Assembly (NCBI GenBank): GCA_021299095.1
Contig: JAJTFW010000010.1
Location: 1 to 38,102, forward strand
Direction: 5' to 3'
Length of the DNA: 38,102 bases
Origin: Sphingobacteriales bacterium
Lineage (GTDB): Bacteria > Bacteroidota > Bacteroidia > AKYH767-A > OLB10
Shown here piece by piece: positions 26,371 to 34,343 of this stretch. Position numbers and translations under genes: made by a program. Position 1 is the first letter of the stretch, and each line of letters begins with the position of its first letter. The notes under the pieces are model-generated. The model saw only the letters and a list, made by a program, of their open reading frames with translations, was not told the origin of the DNA and made no database searches.

Positions 26371-26467
26371 AAAATTCGGAAGGCAACCCCAGCGGTTAAC
26401 GGAACCTTGTTCAAAAAACCAGGGTGTTGTGATGAAAGCAGCAGCGAGTATAGCCTAATCTTGTTGA

Positions 26468-27694
26468 ATGCAGACTTCTGTTCCCAGAGATAAAGTCAAG
26501 GTCCTCCTGTTGGAGAACATACACCCCTCTGCCATAGCGATGCTCAAATCCGCAGGTTTCACCGACATTGAAGCACACACCGGCTCCCTGACGGAAAAAG
26601 AACTGCTGGACCGCATAAGCAAGGTGCATCTGCTCGGTATCCGATCGAAGACTCAACTCAATGCCAATATCCTGAAAAAAGCCGAACGGCTTATCGGTAT
26701 CGGGGCGTTTTGCATTGGCACGAATCAAATCGATGCAGCGGTTGCAAGGCAACAGGGAATTGCTGTTTTTAATTCTCCTTTTTCAAATACCCGCTCAGTG
26801 GCCGAATTGGTCATCGGATTGAGCATTATGTTGATGCGACGCGTTTTCGAAAAAAGCGAAGGGGCGCACCGTGGACAATGGCTGAAAGAGAGCACCAATT
26901 GCTACGAGGTTAGAGGAAAAACACTGGGCATCGTCGGCTATGGCCATATCGGCAGCCAAGTTTCGGTTTTGGCCGAATCGCTCGGAATGCAGGTGATTTT
27001 TTATGACATCGCGAACAAATTGACACTGGGTAACGCAAGAGCCAGTCGATCTCTCGACGAGTTATTAAAACGGTCTGATATCATCACCCTCCATGTTCCA
27101 GGCAGCCCTGAAACCAAGAACTTGATCAATGCGCAACGCTTGAAAAAGATGAAACCGGGGGCTGTCCTGATCAACTTGAGCCGGGGCGATGTGATGGATA
27201 CCTGGGCTGTGAAGGATGCTATTGAACGCAAACAGATCGGAGGACTGGCGGTGGATGTTTTTCCGGAAGAACCCAAGAGCAATAAAGACCTGTTCGCATC
27301 ACCACTTCAGGGTCTACCGAATGTCATCCTAACTCCACATATTGGAGGAAGTACCATTGAGGCACAGGAGGCAATCGGTGCCGATGTCGCCGAAAAAATG
27401 ATCGCCTTTACCTGCCACGGCAATACAGGGGGGTCACTCACCATTCCAGAGTTAACGCTTCCGATTGTGCAACATGCCCATCGTATTCTTCATATTCACA
27501 GGAATGTGCCCGGCGTGTTGTCGCAGATAAACGGTGTACTTTCAGGAATGAAGGTGAATATCCTGGGCCAGTACCTGAAGACAAACGAGGAAATCGGCTA
27601 TGTAGTTCTGGATATCGACAGAAAAAGTAGCAGCCGTGTAATGGCTGAACTTGGCAAAGTAAAAAACACCATCAGAACCCGAAGCCTTTACTGA
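26468..27694 (+). CDS. serA: D-3-phosphoglycerate dehydrogenase
   Basis: A 408-residue NAD-dependent 2-hydroxyacid dehydrogenase catalysing the first step of serine synthesis from 3-phosphoglycerate. The Rossmann motif is [10 protein letters not shown] (157-166). [11 protein letters not shown] carries the active-site Arg, FPEEP the Glu, and [12 protein letters not shown] the His. The last 75 residues (about 335-408, [22 protein letters not shown]) form a single ACT domain, as in the short E. coli-type SerA that serine inhibits. The [10 protein letters not shown] ending is typical. A near-consensus TAATCTTG lies 4 bases upstream of the ATG. Its 3' end overlaps that of pdxJ by 7 bases, tail to tail. 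Confidence 0.95.
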   Translation: MQTSVPRDKVKVLLLENIHPSAIAMLKSAGFTDIEAHTGSLTEKELLDRISKVHLLGIRSKTQLNANILKKAERLIGIGAFCIGTNQIDAAVARQQGIAVFNSPFSNTRSVAELVIGLSIMLMRRVFEKSEGAHRGQWLKESTNCYEVRGKTLGIVGYGHIGSQVSVLAESLGMQVIFYDIANKLTLGNARASRSLDELLKRSDIITLHVPGSPETKNLINAQRLKKMKPGAVLINLSRGDVMDTWAVKDAIERKQIGGLAVDVFPEEPKSNKDLFASPLQGLPNVILTPHIGGSTIEAQEAIGADVAEKMIAFTCHGNTGGSLTIPELTLPIVQHAHRILHIHRNVPGVLSQINGVLSGMKVNILGQYLKTNEEIGYVVLDIDRKSSSRVMAELGKVKNTIRTRSLY

Positions 27695-28416
27695 TTGAGT
27701 CCGTGTTGAAGGCACGACCTGTACCGGGCAATAGACTCTTTAAGGCCCAAGTACAGCGCATCACTGATTAGCGCATGTCCTATACTCACCTCGTCTAGGT
27801 GAGGGACGTTCTGTGCAAAGTAAGCCAGGTTATCCAGATTCAAATCGTGACCTGCATTCACACCCAGCCTACATTCATGTGCGGCACGAGCAGCCGCAAC
27901 AAAGGGCTCAATAGCTTGGTAAGGGTTAACCGGGTAACCAACAGCGTACGATTCGGTGTACAACTCAATGCGGTCGGTTCCAGTGGCGGCGGCAGATTCG
28001 ATTAAGCGGAAATCAGGTTCCAGAAAAATGCTCACCCGACAGCCTATTGACTTGATCCGGGCTACAATCTCCTTTAAAAAACCAGCATGTTTTTTCGTAT
28101 CCCAACCCGCATTGGAAGTCAGTGCATCCGGAGGGTCGGGAACCAAGGTAACCTGATCTGGCCGAACATCAGACACCAGATTCATAAACGATTCCGAAGG
28201 ATAGCCTTCAATATTGAATTCTGTGAGCACAACCTGTTTAAGTGCGACTACGTCCTCAAAACGAATATGCCGACCGTCGGGTCGCGGGTGAACAGTAATT
28301 CCATCCGCTCCATACTCCTGAATTCTTACTGCAGCCAGTACAGGATCGGGAATCTGTCCTCCACGGGCATTGCGCAGGGTAGCTATTTTGTTGATGTTTA
28401 CGCTAAGTCGGGTCAT
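27688..28416 (-). CDS. pdxJ: Pyridoxine 5'-phosphate synthase
   Basis: A 242-residue TIM-barrel enzyme that condenses 1-deoxyxylulose 5-phosphate with 3-amino-2-oxopropyl phosphate, the ring-closing step of the DXP-dependent vitamin B6 pathway. The N terminus [17 protein letters not shown], the segment [16 protein letters not shown] with the phosphate-loop residues, and [11 protein letters not shown]-like [16 protein letters not shown] and [13 protein letters not shown] near the end are diagnostic. Length is standard. The last 7 bases overlap serA on the opposite strand. The upstream region has a near-consensus TATTCTTG. In several Bacteroidota, pdxJ lies near the CBS-nadK cluster, as here. 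Confidence 0.97.
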   Translation of the reverse strand: MTRLSVNINKIATLRNARGGQIPDPVLAAVRIQEYGADGITVHPRPDGRHIRFEDVVALKQVVLTEFNIEGYPSESFMNLVSDVRPDQVTLVPDPPDALTSNAGWDTKKHAGFLKEIVARIKSIGCRVSIFLEPDFRLIESAAATGTDRIELYTESYAVGYPVNPYQAIEPFVAAARAAHECRLGVNAGHDLNLDNLAYFAQNVPHLDEVSIGHALISDALYLGLKESIARYRSCLQHGLNQ

Positions 28417-28492
28417 TTCGATGCAAGAATAGCAAGACCACGGAAAACAAAGTGCGTTGGGTGGCCTGTTGAAGAAAAAAGTTCATGGAATC

Positions 28493-28522
28493 TTGCAAAC
28501 AGGATGTATACGCTTATGTTTG
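28493..28522 (+). promoter_or_regulatory. Bacteroidota-type promoter TTG-N19-TATGTTTG
   Basis: TTG at 28493-28495, a spacer of exactly 19 bases and TATGTTTG at 28515-28522 match the phylum consensus in both elements and spacing. It lies 41 bases upstream of the CBS gene and should drive the CBS-Omp85 pair. Confidence 0.75.
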
Positions 28523-28563
28523 CCCGCAACCCTTTCTGACCCCAGTTCGTTCAACCACAAGTT

Positions 28564-29226
28564 ATGTTCGCATCTAAGCTTCTCGCCGACAATATACCGT
28601 CCCTGAAACCAGGCGATTCCTGCGGCCGTGCCTTGGCCTGGATGGAGGAACTGCGCGTAAATGCACTTCCCGTGTTGAACGGAAAGGAATACATCGGACT
28701 TGTATACAAGTCCGAAATTGGAAAAACGGAACTGGCAAAATCCAGCATATCCGATTCGGGTGCACGATTGCACAAGATTTTCGTTCGCGACAATCAGCAC
28801 GTTTACGATCTCACCCGACTTGCCTCGTTGCACAAACTCGACCTAATCCCCGTATTGGGTAACCACGACGAATACATTGGGCTGGTGACGGTGAACGACC
28901 TCGTTTCGTATTTCGCTGAAAGTAAAAGCGTATATATGCCTGGAGGTATCATCATGCTGGAGATGCCTTACAACGATTATTCCATGAGCCACATCGCTCA
29001 AATCATCGAATCAGATGGAGCACACATTCTGAGTGCAGGCATCTCGGCAGCCTCCGATCCTTCCCGAATCGAGCTCACTTTGAAAATTGACAAGCAGGAC
29101 CTTAGCAGAATTCTAGCAGCATTTTACCGCCTCAATTACAATGTAACGGCTTCTTTCCACCAAAGCGAACATTCGGAAGACCTCCAGAACCGATACGACG
29201 CCTTGATGAATTACCTCAACATGTAA
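28564..29226 (+). CDS. CBS-domain protein
   Basis: A 220-residue protein with two tandem CBS motifs in about residues 8-125 (CGRALAWMEELRVNALPVLNGKEYIGLVYKSEI; then LTRLASLHKLDLIPVLGNHDEYIGLVTVNDLVSYF), followed by about 85 residues with an ACT-like pattern (GGIIMLEMPYNDYSMSHIAQ, then ELTLKIDKQDLSRILAAF). CBS pairs usually bind adenine nucleotides; an ACT-like tail would suggest a second ligand. The specific role is unknown. A similar CBS gene sits upstream of nadK in other Bacteroidota. A strong consensus promoter precedes it, and the following outer-membrane gene begins 1 base after its stop, so the two should be translated together. Confidence 0.85.
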   Translation: MFASKLLADNIPSLKPGDSCGRALAWMEELRVNALPVLNGKEYIGLVYKSEIGKTELAKSSISDSGARLHKIFVRDNQHVYDLTRLASLHKLDLIPVLGNHDEYIGLVTVNDLVSYFAESKSVYMPGGIIMLEMPYNDYSMSHIAQIIESDGAHILSAGISAASDPSRIELTLKIDKQDLSRILAAFYRLNYNVTASFHQSEHSEDLQNRYDALMNYLNM

Positions 29227-29227
29227 G

Positions 29228-30682
29228 TTGAGCCCCCAAGCCCTCCCATCGATTCAATTTCACCAATTTCGTGGCGTGGGCATTCGTTTACTCCTGCTAC
29301 TGTTCATCCTCACCCTATCGGATTTGTCCGCCCAGACCGTATCCGATAGTCTGAACTTACAGGCCTCACACATCCGGCAAATCATAATAACGGGAAACAA
29401 GCGCACCAAGGAGGCGATTGTGCGTCGTGAACTCACATTTACCGAAGGTGATACACTGCCAAGCTACGTTTTGGAAGAAGCCAGCGCACGAAGTCGCCAG
29501 AACCTCATCAATACCGGACTATTCAATTTTGCAGAGATCACATTCTTTCGCGGGCAGGGACTCGAAACCGTGGTTCATATTGACCTGACGGAGCGGTGGT
29601 ATCTGTGGCCGTCCCCGATTTTTGAAATATCGGATCGGAATTTCAATGAATGGTTGGTCAGAAAAGACTTTTCAAGGACCAATTACGGATTGGTTGTGCG
29701 CCAGGAAAACCTGAGTGGGAACGACGATATCCTACAGGCTCAAGGTATTTTCGGCTATACGAACCGATTCGGACTTGCCTATTCCCGCCCATTCATCAAC
29801 AAGCGCATGGACCTGGGGCTGACTGTCGGTTTTGCTTACTCCAAACAGGCTGAAACATCCTACAATACCACGGGGAACAAACTGGATTTTATAAGGCTCG
29901 ATGATACACCTGCCAGGACCGAACGCACAGCCTTCGTGCGGTTGGTGCGAAGAAAAGGGCTCTATCAGTATTTCACTACCACCGCCGACTATCGTCGTAC
30001 TGATGTAAACGATACGGTCATTCGCCTTAATCCCACCTATCTCTGGAGGGATGAAACGCGACAGCAATATTTCGGACTTACATGGTCCTATCGTTTCGAC
30101 AACCGCGATTATCAACCTTACGCCCTTGCAGGACGGGTCTTTGAAATTGAAGTGAATAAAACTGGAATCGGGTTGTTTAAAAATGAACCGAACTTGTTGA
30201 TGATTAGCGCTGGGCTCCGCGTGTATGGCCAATTTGCGAAGCGATGGTATGCCGCAGCAGCTATTAAAGGGCGCCTGACCCAACAGGAGTCCTCGCCATT
30301 CACAAACAGGAAGGCCCTGGGCTATGGTGGTGATTACATTAGGGGGTATGACCTATATGTCATCAACGGACAGAACTTCGTATTACTTAGAAGCGCAGTG
30401 CGATACAACCTGCTCCGTAGACGAGTTTATCAGTTACCATACCTGAACAGTAATAAATTCAAAAAGATCCCCATCACGATTCACATTACAGGGTTTTTTG
30501 ATGCAGGAAAAGTTGAAGACCCCCTGGCAGGCGCCCGAAATCCGCTGAGCAACAGCTGGCAATACGGGACCGGCATCAGCCTTGATTTGATTTCATACTA
30601 TGATGTTGTGATGCGTGTTGAAGCTGCAGTAAACCGTCAGGGTGAGCGCGGGCTGTTTTTACGCTTTGGTGCGCCGTTCTGA
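29228..30682 (+). CDS. Short Omp85/BamA-TamA-family outer-membrane protein with one POTRA
   Basis: 484 codons from a TTG start. A hydrophobic signal (IRLLLLLFILTLSDLSAQ) is followed by one POTRA-like module (about 50-120: IIITGNKRTKEAIVRRELTFTEGD, SRQNLINTGLFNFAEITFF) and then alternating strands to the end, finishing FLRFGAPF with the terminal Phe expected of a beta-signal. The conserved GGDYIRGYDLYVINGQNF segment resembles the VRGY loop of Omp85 barrels. It differs from the full BamA at 34336 in having far fewer POTRA domains. No ATG exists before the signal peptide: an in-frame stop lies at 29207, leaving TTG at 29228 (1 base after the CBS stop) or GTG at 29276. Its function is unknown; assembly or transport of envelope proteins is plausible. 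Confidence 0.82.
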   Translation: MSPQALPSIQFHQFRGVGIRLLLLLFILTLSDLSAQTVSDSLNLQASHIRQIIITGNKRTKEAIVRRELTFTEGDTLPSYVLEEASARSRQNLINTGLFNFAEITFFRGQGLETVVHIDLTERWYLWPSPIFEISDRNFNEWLVRKDFSRTNYGLVVRQENLSGNDDILQAQGIFGYTNRFGLAYSRPFINKRMDLGLTVGFAYSKQAETSYNTTGNKLDFIRLDDTPARTERTAFVRLVRRKGLYQYFTTTADYRRTDVNDTVIRLNPTYLWRDETRQQYFGLTWSYRFDNRDYQPYALAGRVFEIEVNKTGIGLFKNEPNLLMISAGLRVYGQFAKRWYAAAAIKGRLTQQESSPFTNRKALGYGGDYIRGYDLYVINGQNFVLLRSAVRYNLLRRRVYQLPYLNSNKFKKIPITIHITGFFDAGKVEDPLAGARNPLSNSWQYGTGISLDLISYYDVVMRVEAAVNRQGERGLFLRFGAPF

Positions 30683-30702
30683 ACATAGCCAGCGGCAATT
30701 CG

Positions 30703-30710
30703 TACCTTCG
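30703..30710 (+). promoter_or_regulatory. Possible -7 element for nadK
   Basis: TACCTTCG, one mismatch from TAnnTTTG, ends 5 bases before the nadK ATG. No TTG is at -33. If active, the message would be almost leaderless, as at 20325-20332. Confidence 0.35.
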
Positions 30711-30715
30711 GGTCC

Positions 30716-31591
30716 ATGAAAGTGGCCGTTTACGCCCGACAGGTATCCAGCGAACACCATGGATTGTTTGCCAGGCTGTTTGCAGAATTGGAGCGGCTGA
30801 AGTGTGCAGTGTTTATTCACCAACCCCTCCTCCATCAGCTGCGTGGAGCCGGAATAAAACCGGAGTGCACAGCATTTCATTCCGGCACGGAAATCCACGG
30901 TCGGGTTGATTTTTTACTCAGCCTGGGTGGAGATGGCACCATACTCGATACACTCACCCTGGTTCAGGATAGTGAGCTACCGGTGCTAGGGATCAACTTG
31001 GGGCGTCTGGGCTTTCTGACCGGAGTTGGACAAGACGAGCTCATTTCTGCACTGGAAGCCTTGCAGAAAGGGCATTTTTCCATGGATAAGCGTGGACTAC
31101 TTAGACTTGAATCAGACCGAAACCTGTTCGGCAAGGTCAATTATGCCCTCAATGAACTGACCATTCACAAAAAGGACAGTTCGAGCATGATTACCATAAA
31201 CACCTACCTGAATGGTGAGTTTCTGAATTCCTATTGGGCCGATGGATTAATCATTGCCACTCCTACCGGATCGACCGGATATTCAATGAGTTGCGGAGGG
31301 CCTATTGTCGCCCCTTACTCCGGCAACTTCGTCATTACCCCCATCGCACCGCACAACCTGAGCGTGAGGCCGATTGTAGTTTCAGACAAAAACGTTATTT
31401 CGCTCGAAGTAGAGAGTAGAACACCCTATTTCATCGCAACACTTGACTCACGCTCTGTGACAATTGACACCGCTATTTCATTGGCAGTTCGCAAGGAGGA
31501 TTTCGCCATGAACCTGATTCGATTGGGGTCCTCGAACTTTTTGGATACCCTCCGAAGAAAGCTCAACTGGGGTTTGGATACGCGAAACTGA
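30716..31591 (+). CDS. nadK: NAD kinase
   Basis: A 291-residue cytosolic kinase that phosphorylates NAD+ to NADP+. The GGDGT motif is in LLSLGGDGTILDTL (about 68-81), and the NE motif is in YALNELTIHKKDSSS. The glycine-rich TPTGSTGYSMSCGGPIV segment (about 183-199) and PIAPHNLSVRPIV complete the conserved core. Length is normal. It lies 33 bases after the Omp85-like gene and about 80 before the first PorG-like gene, in the same direction. I see no regulatory signal beyond the possible promoter. Confidence 0.97.
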   Translation: MKVAVYARQVSSEHHGLFARLFAELERLKCAVFIHQPLLHQLRGAGIKPECTAFHSGTEIHGRVDFLLSLGGDGTILDTLTLVQDSELPVLGINLGRLGFLTGVGQDELISALEALQKGHFSMDKRGLLRLESDRNLFGKVNYALNELTIHKKDSSSMITINTYLNGEFLNSYWADGLIIATPTGSTGYSMSCGGPIVAPYSGNFVITPIAPHNLSVRPIVVSDKNVISLEVESRTPYFIATLDSRSVTIDTAISLAVRKEDFAMNLIRLGSSNFLDTLRRKLNWGLDTRN

Positions 31592-31640
31592 GCTTTTGCA
31601 GGGTGAACGCAACCGGATTTTAACAATTCGACGGAAATGT

Positions 31641-31648
31641 TATTTTTG
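31641..31648 (+). promoter_or_regulatory. Putative -7 element for the first PorG-like gene
   Basis: TATTTTTG fits TAnnTTTG and lies 23 bases before the ATG at 31672. A weak TTA/TTT stands at the -33 distance. Confidence 0.5.
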
Positions 31649-31671
31649 TCCGTTACCCCTGAACCTGAACT

Positions 31672-32598
31672 ATGAAATGTAGACTATTATTCGTGCTTTC
31701 CCTGGTGCTGCTCAGCGGATTTACCGCTGATGCTCAGCGCATGAGAGCCCGCTGGAAAGCCTATCGCTACGAATGGAGTGCCGGTATCGGAGCCAGCAAT
31801 TTCTTGGGGGATCTCGGAGGAGCCAATGCCATTGGCACGAATGGCTTCAAGGATTTGGAACTCAGCCTTACACGCCCGGCCTTGACGGTCGGCTTCCGAT
31901 ACAAAATCGCCCAGAATTTTTCCCTTCACTCCCACTTGACTTACGGCCACGTTCGCGGTGATGACAAGCTTACTGAAGAGTTTTTCCGGAACAACAGAAA
32001 CCTCAATTTCAAGTCTGATATCTTCGAATTCAATCTGAATTTCGAAGCTGCGTTACTGAATCAGCGCCAAGGGGGTATTTACCGCCTTCGTGGAGTAAAG
32101 CGCTTGACCACCTATGAAACCTCCATTTATGCATTTGCTGGTATCGGCGTCTTCCGATTCAACCCAAAAGGAGAACTCAATGGCGAGTGGTATCGACTTC
32201 AACCTCTTGGAACGGAAGGACAAGGTTTGTCACCTGCCCGTGAACGCTACGACCTGGTCCAGATTTGCGTGCCCATGGGTATCGGCGCCCGATACTTCTT
32301 CAACCGACGAATGGGTGTAGGATTCGAGTTCGGCATTCGCAAGACATTTACGGATTACATCGATGATGTAAGTAAAACTTATTATGACAATGAGGCCATC
32401 AAGCAGAAGTATGGACAGGTAGCCGCCCTTCTTGCTGACCCTAGCGCATCCTCACTTAATGGTACCGATGCTGATGATGTTATCACTGCGCCTGGACAAC
32501 AGCGTGGGGACCCACGTGATAATGATGCTTATATGTTTGCCGTCATCAGCATTCATTACAAGTTGCGCACCGGCCGCTCCAATTTCCCGGTATTCTAA
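31672..32598 (+). CDS. PorG-like (DUF6089-type) outer-membrane beta-barrel protein, copy 1
   Basis: A 308-residue protein with a signal peptide (about 1-21, ending ADAQ) and a predicted eight-stranded-type barrel of alternating segments (YEWSAGIGASNFLGDLGG, LTVGFRYKIAQNFSL, YAFAGIGVFRFNPKGEL). The signatures LQPLGTEGQG and TFTDYIDDVSKTYYD are those of the PorG/DUF6089 family. PorG anchors the periplasmic PorK/PorN ring of the type IX secretion system to the outer membrane in Porphyromonas, where porG also lies just upstream of uppS. The next gene is a second copy of the same family. Which copy, if either, is the T9SS component cannot be told from here. The insert between the last two strands (ASSLNGTDADDVITAPGQQ) is longer than in copy 2. 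Confidence 0.82.
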   Translation: MKCRLLFVLSLVLLSGFTADAQRMRARWKAYRYEWSAGIGASNFLGDLGGANAIGTNGFKDLELSLTRPALTVGFRYKIAQNFSLHSHLTYGHVRGDDKLTEEFFRNNRNLNFKSDIFEFNLNFEAALLNQRQGGIYRLRGVKRLTTYETSIYAFAGIGVFRFNPKGELNGEWYRLQPLGTEGQGLSPARERYDLVQICVPMGIGARYFFNRRMGVGFEFGIRKTFTDYIDDVSKTYYDNEAIKQKYGQVAALLADPSASSLNGTDADDVITAPGQQRGDPRDNDAYMFAVISIHYKLRTGRSNFPVF

Positions 32599-32604
32599 AT
32601 CGGG

Positions 32605-32634
32605 TCTCACCGGAATCCGGGAGAACAATTTTTT
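32605..32634 (+). terminator. Putative intrinsic terminator or attenuator between the PorG-like genes
   Basis: TCTC-(A bulge)-CCGG pairs with CCGG-GAGA across an AAT loop (32605-32624), followed by a six-T run (32629-32634) and then six A. The next gene starts only 30 bases downstream with no evident promoter between, so partial read-through is likely. Confidence 0.55.
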
Positions 32635-32663
32635 AAAAAACTTCTGCGTTAGGAGCTAGAACC

Positions 32664-33506
32664 GTGAGACTTGCCACCCTAGCATTTCTGTTTTCACTGC
32701 TCATCGTGACAAATACCCGTTCTCAATCCAGAGAAATGGGGTTGATGCTTGGAGCCATGGGGTACCGTGGTGATCTGGACCCCACGATGTATGACACCCG
32801 CTTTATTGATCCAGCATTGGGTATCCTCTACCGCAGGTCGTACAGCAACCACTGGGCTTTTAAAACAGGGATCAACTACGGCAAAATCCATGCAGATGAC
32901 GCGGAAGCCGATAACCAATGGGAGAGGAACCGGAATCTGCATTTTCGCTCCTCTATTCTGGAACTGACAAGTCAGGTTGAATTCAACTTTTTCCCGTACC
33001 AGACCGCAAGCCCGTTCTCTAAGTTCAGCCCTTACCTCTTTTTTGGTGTTTCTGCTTTTCATTTTAACCCCAAAGCGGAAATCAACGGATCGTGGGTAAA
33101 ACTTCAGCCTTTGGGAACTGAGGGCCAGGGCACTGAATTGTATCCGGACCGTAAGCGTTATGGCCGAATCACCGGATCGTTCGTGTACGGAGGAGGATTC
33201 AAATTCAAGGTGATGCGGCGTTTTGGTGTAATGATTGAAACTGGCGTAAGACCCACATTCACCGATTACCTCGACGATGTAAGTTCAACCTATGCGGACC
33301 CGCTGGCCATCCGACGTGAATACGGCAAAACGGCGTCAGCGCTAAGCGATCGCTCCTTGGACAAGGATCCAGGAGGAAATATAGGTCGGCAGCGTGGCGA
33401 CCGCAGGCTGCGTGACTGGTATGTGTTTACAGGAGTACAAATCACGTACACCCTCTCAAAAAAATACATCGACAGCTGCCAGCCCTTCCGGATCAAGCTG
33501 TGGTAA
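32664..33506 (+). CDS. PorG-like (DUF6089-type) outer-membrane beta-barrel protein, copy 2
   Basis: A 280-residue paralogue of the preceding gene, from a GTG start with AGGAG 9 bases upstream. It has a signal peptide (about 1-20, ending TRSQS). It shares NRNLHFRSSILELTSQVEFN, PYLFFGVSAFHFNPKAEING, LQPLGTEGQG, PTFTDYLDDVSSTYADPLAI and a late QRGDRRLRDWYVF with copy 1, but is clearly diverged, so the duplication is not recent. The C terminus continues about 15 residues past the last strand (KKYIDSCQPFRIKLW), with a cysteine and a basic tail, unlike copy 1. Position directly before uppS matches porG in Porphyromonas, so this copy may be the positional orthologue. Confidence 0.82.
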   Translation: MRLATLAFLFSLLIVTNTRSQSREMGLMLGAMGYRGDLDPTMYDTRFIDPALGILYRRSYSNHWAFKTGINYGKIHADDAEADNQWERNRNLHFRSSILELTSQVEFNFFPYQTASPFSKFSPYLFFGVSAFHFNPKAEINGSWVKLQPLGTEGQGTELYPDRKRYGRITGSFVYGGGFKFKVMRRFGVMIETGVRPTFTDYLDDVSSTYADPLAIRREYGKTASALSDRSLDKDPGGNIGRQRGDRRLRDWYVFTGVQITYTLSKKYIDSCQPFRIKLW

Positions 33507-33565
33507 GTCTCCAGTTAAGTACGGGTTAATGCCCCGAAGCACGGTCAAGCGGGAAGTGCATTTAC

Positions 33566-33573
33566 TACCTTTG
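33566..33573 (+). promoter_or_regulatory. Putative -7 element for uppS-bamA
   Basis: TACCTTTG matches TAnnTTTG exactly, 11 bases before the uppS ATG. The -33 position has no TTG. Confidence 0.5.
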
Positions 33574-33584
33574 GCCTCCCGATT

Positions 33585-34343
33585 ATGTCCTCCCCTCTAA
33601 AAGAACAAATCAATCCGCACCATTTGCCCAGGCATGTGGCCATCATTATGGATGGAAACGGGCGTTGGGCGAAGAAGCAGGGGAAAATCAGAACCTTCGG
33701 ACATCAGGGTGGAGTGACTGCGGTGAAGGATACGGTAGAGGCTGCTGCCGAGCTCGGCATCGAGGTGCTAACCATGTATGCATTCAGCACCGAGAACTGG
33801 AGTAGGCCGAAACTTGAAATCGATGCCCTCATGCACTTGCTTGTTGAAACGATCAGCAAGGAAACACCGACGCTGATGAAAAATCAGATTCGTCTGGACG
33901 CAATCGGAGATATTGATGCATTACCCACCAAGGTGGCCCGTAACCTGAGAAAAACGATTGATGCAACCGCAACCAACACGAGAATGACCCTCGTGCTTGC
34001 GCTTAGCTATAGTTCACGTTGGGAGATCACCAAAGCGGTAAAGGCAATTGCATCCGAAGTTAAAGCGGGAATACTGGAACCTGAAGCAATAACTGAGGAT
34101 GTTGTAAGCAAACACCTTGCTACTGCCGAATGGCCCGATCCCGAACTGCTCATCCGCACCAGTGGTGAATCCAGAATCAGCAATTACCTGCTATGGCAAA
34201 TTGCCTACGCGGAACTTTATTTTACGCCGAAACTATGGCCTGATTTCCGGAAAGAGGATTTGTATGAGGCTCTGCTGGATTTCCAGCAACGCGAGCGACG
34301 CTTCGGAAAAACAACAGAGCAAGTAAAGTCTGAGCATGCGTAA
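33585..34343 (+). CDS. uppS: Isoprenyl transferase (undecaprenyl diphosphate synthase)
   Basis: A 252-residue cis-prenyltransferase that extends farnesyl diphosphate to C55, the lipid carrier for peptidoglycan and surface glycans. The catalytic Asp sits in IIMDGNGRWAKKQGK (about 18-32), followed by GHQGGVTAVKD, TMYAFSTENWSRP, LALSYSSRWEI and DPELLIRTSGESRISNYLLWQIAYAELYF, the full set of family motifs. Length is normal. Its last 8 bases overlap the start of bamA. The product feeds MraY of the dcw operon at the other end of the window. Confidence 0.97.
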   Translation: MSSPLKEQINPHHLPRHVAIIMDGNGRWAKKQGKIRTFGHQGGVTAVKDTVEAAAELGIEVLTMYAFSTENWSRPKLEIDALMHLLVETISKETPTLMKNQIRLDAIGDIDALPTKVARNLRKTIDATATNTRMTLVLALSYSSRWEITKAVKAIASEVKAGILEPEAITEDVVSKHLATAEWPDPELLIRTSGESRISNYLLWQIAYAELYFTPKLWPDFRKEDLYEALLDFQQRERRFGKTTEQVKSEHA

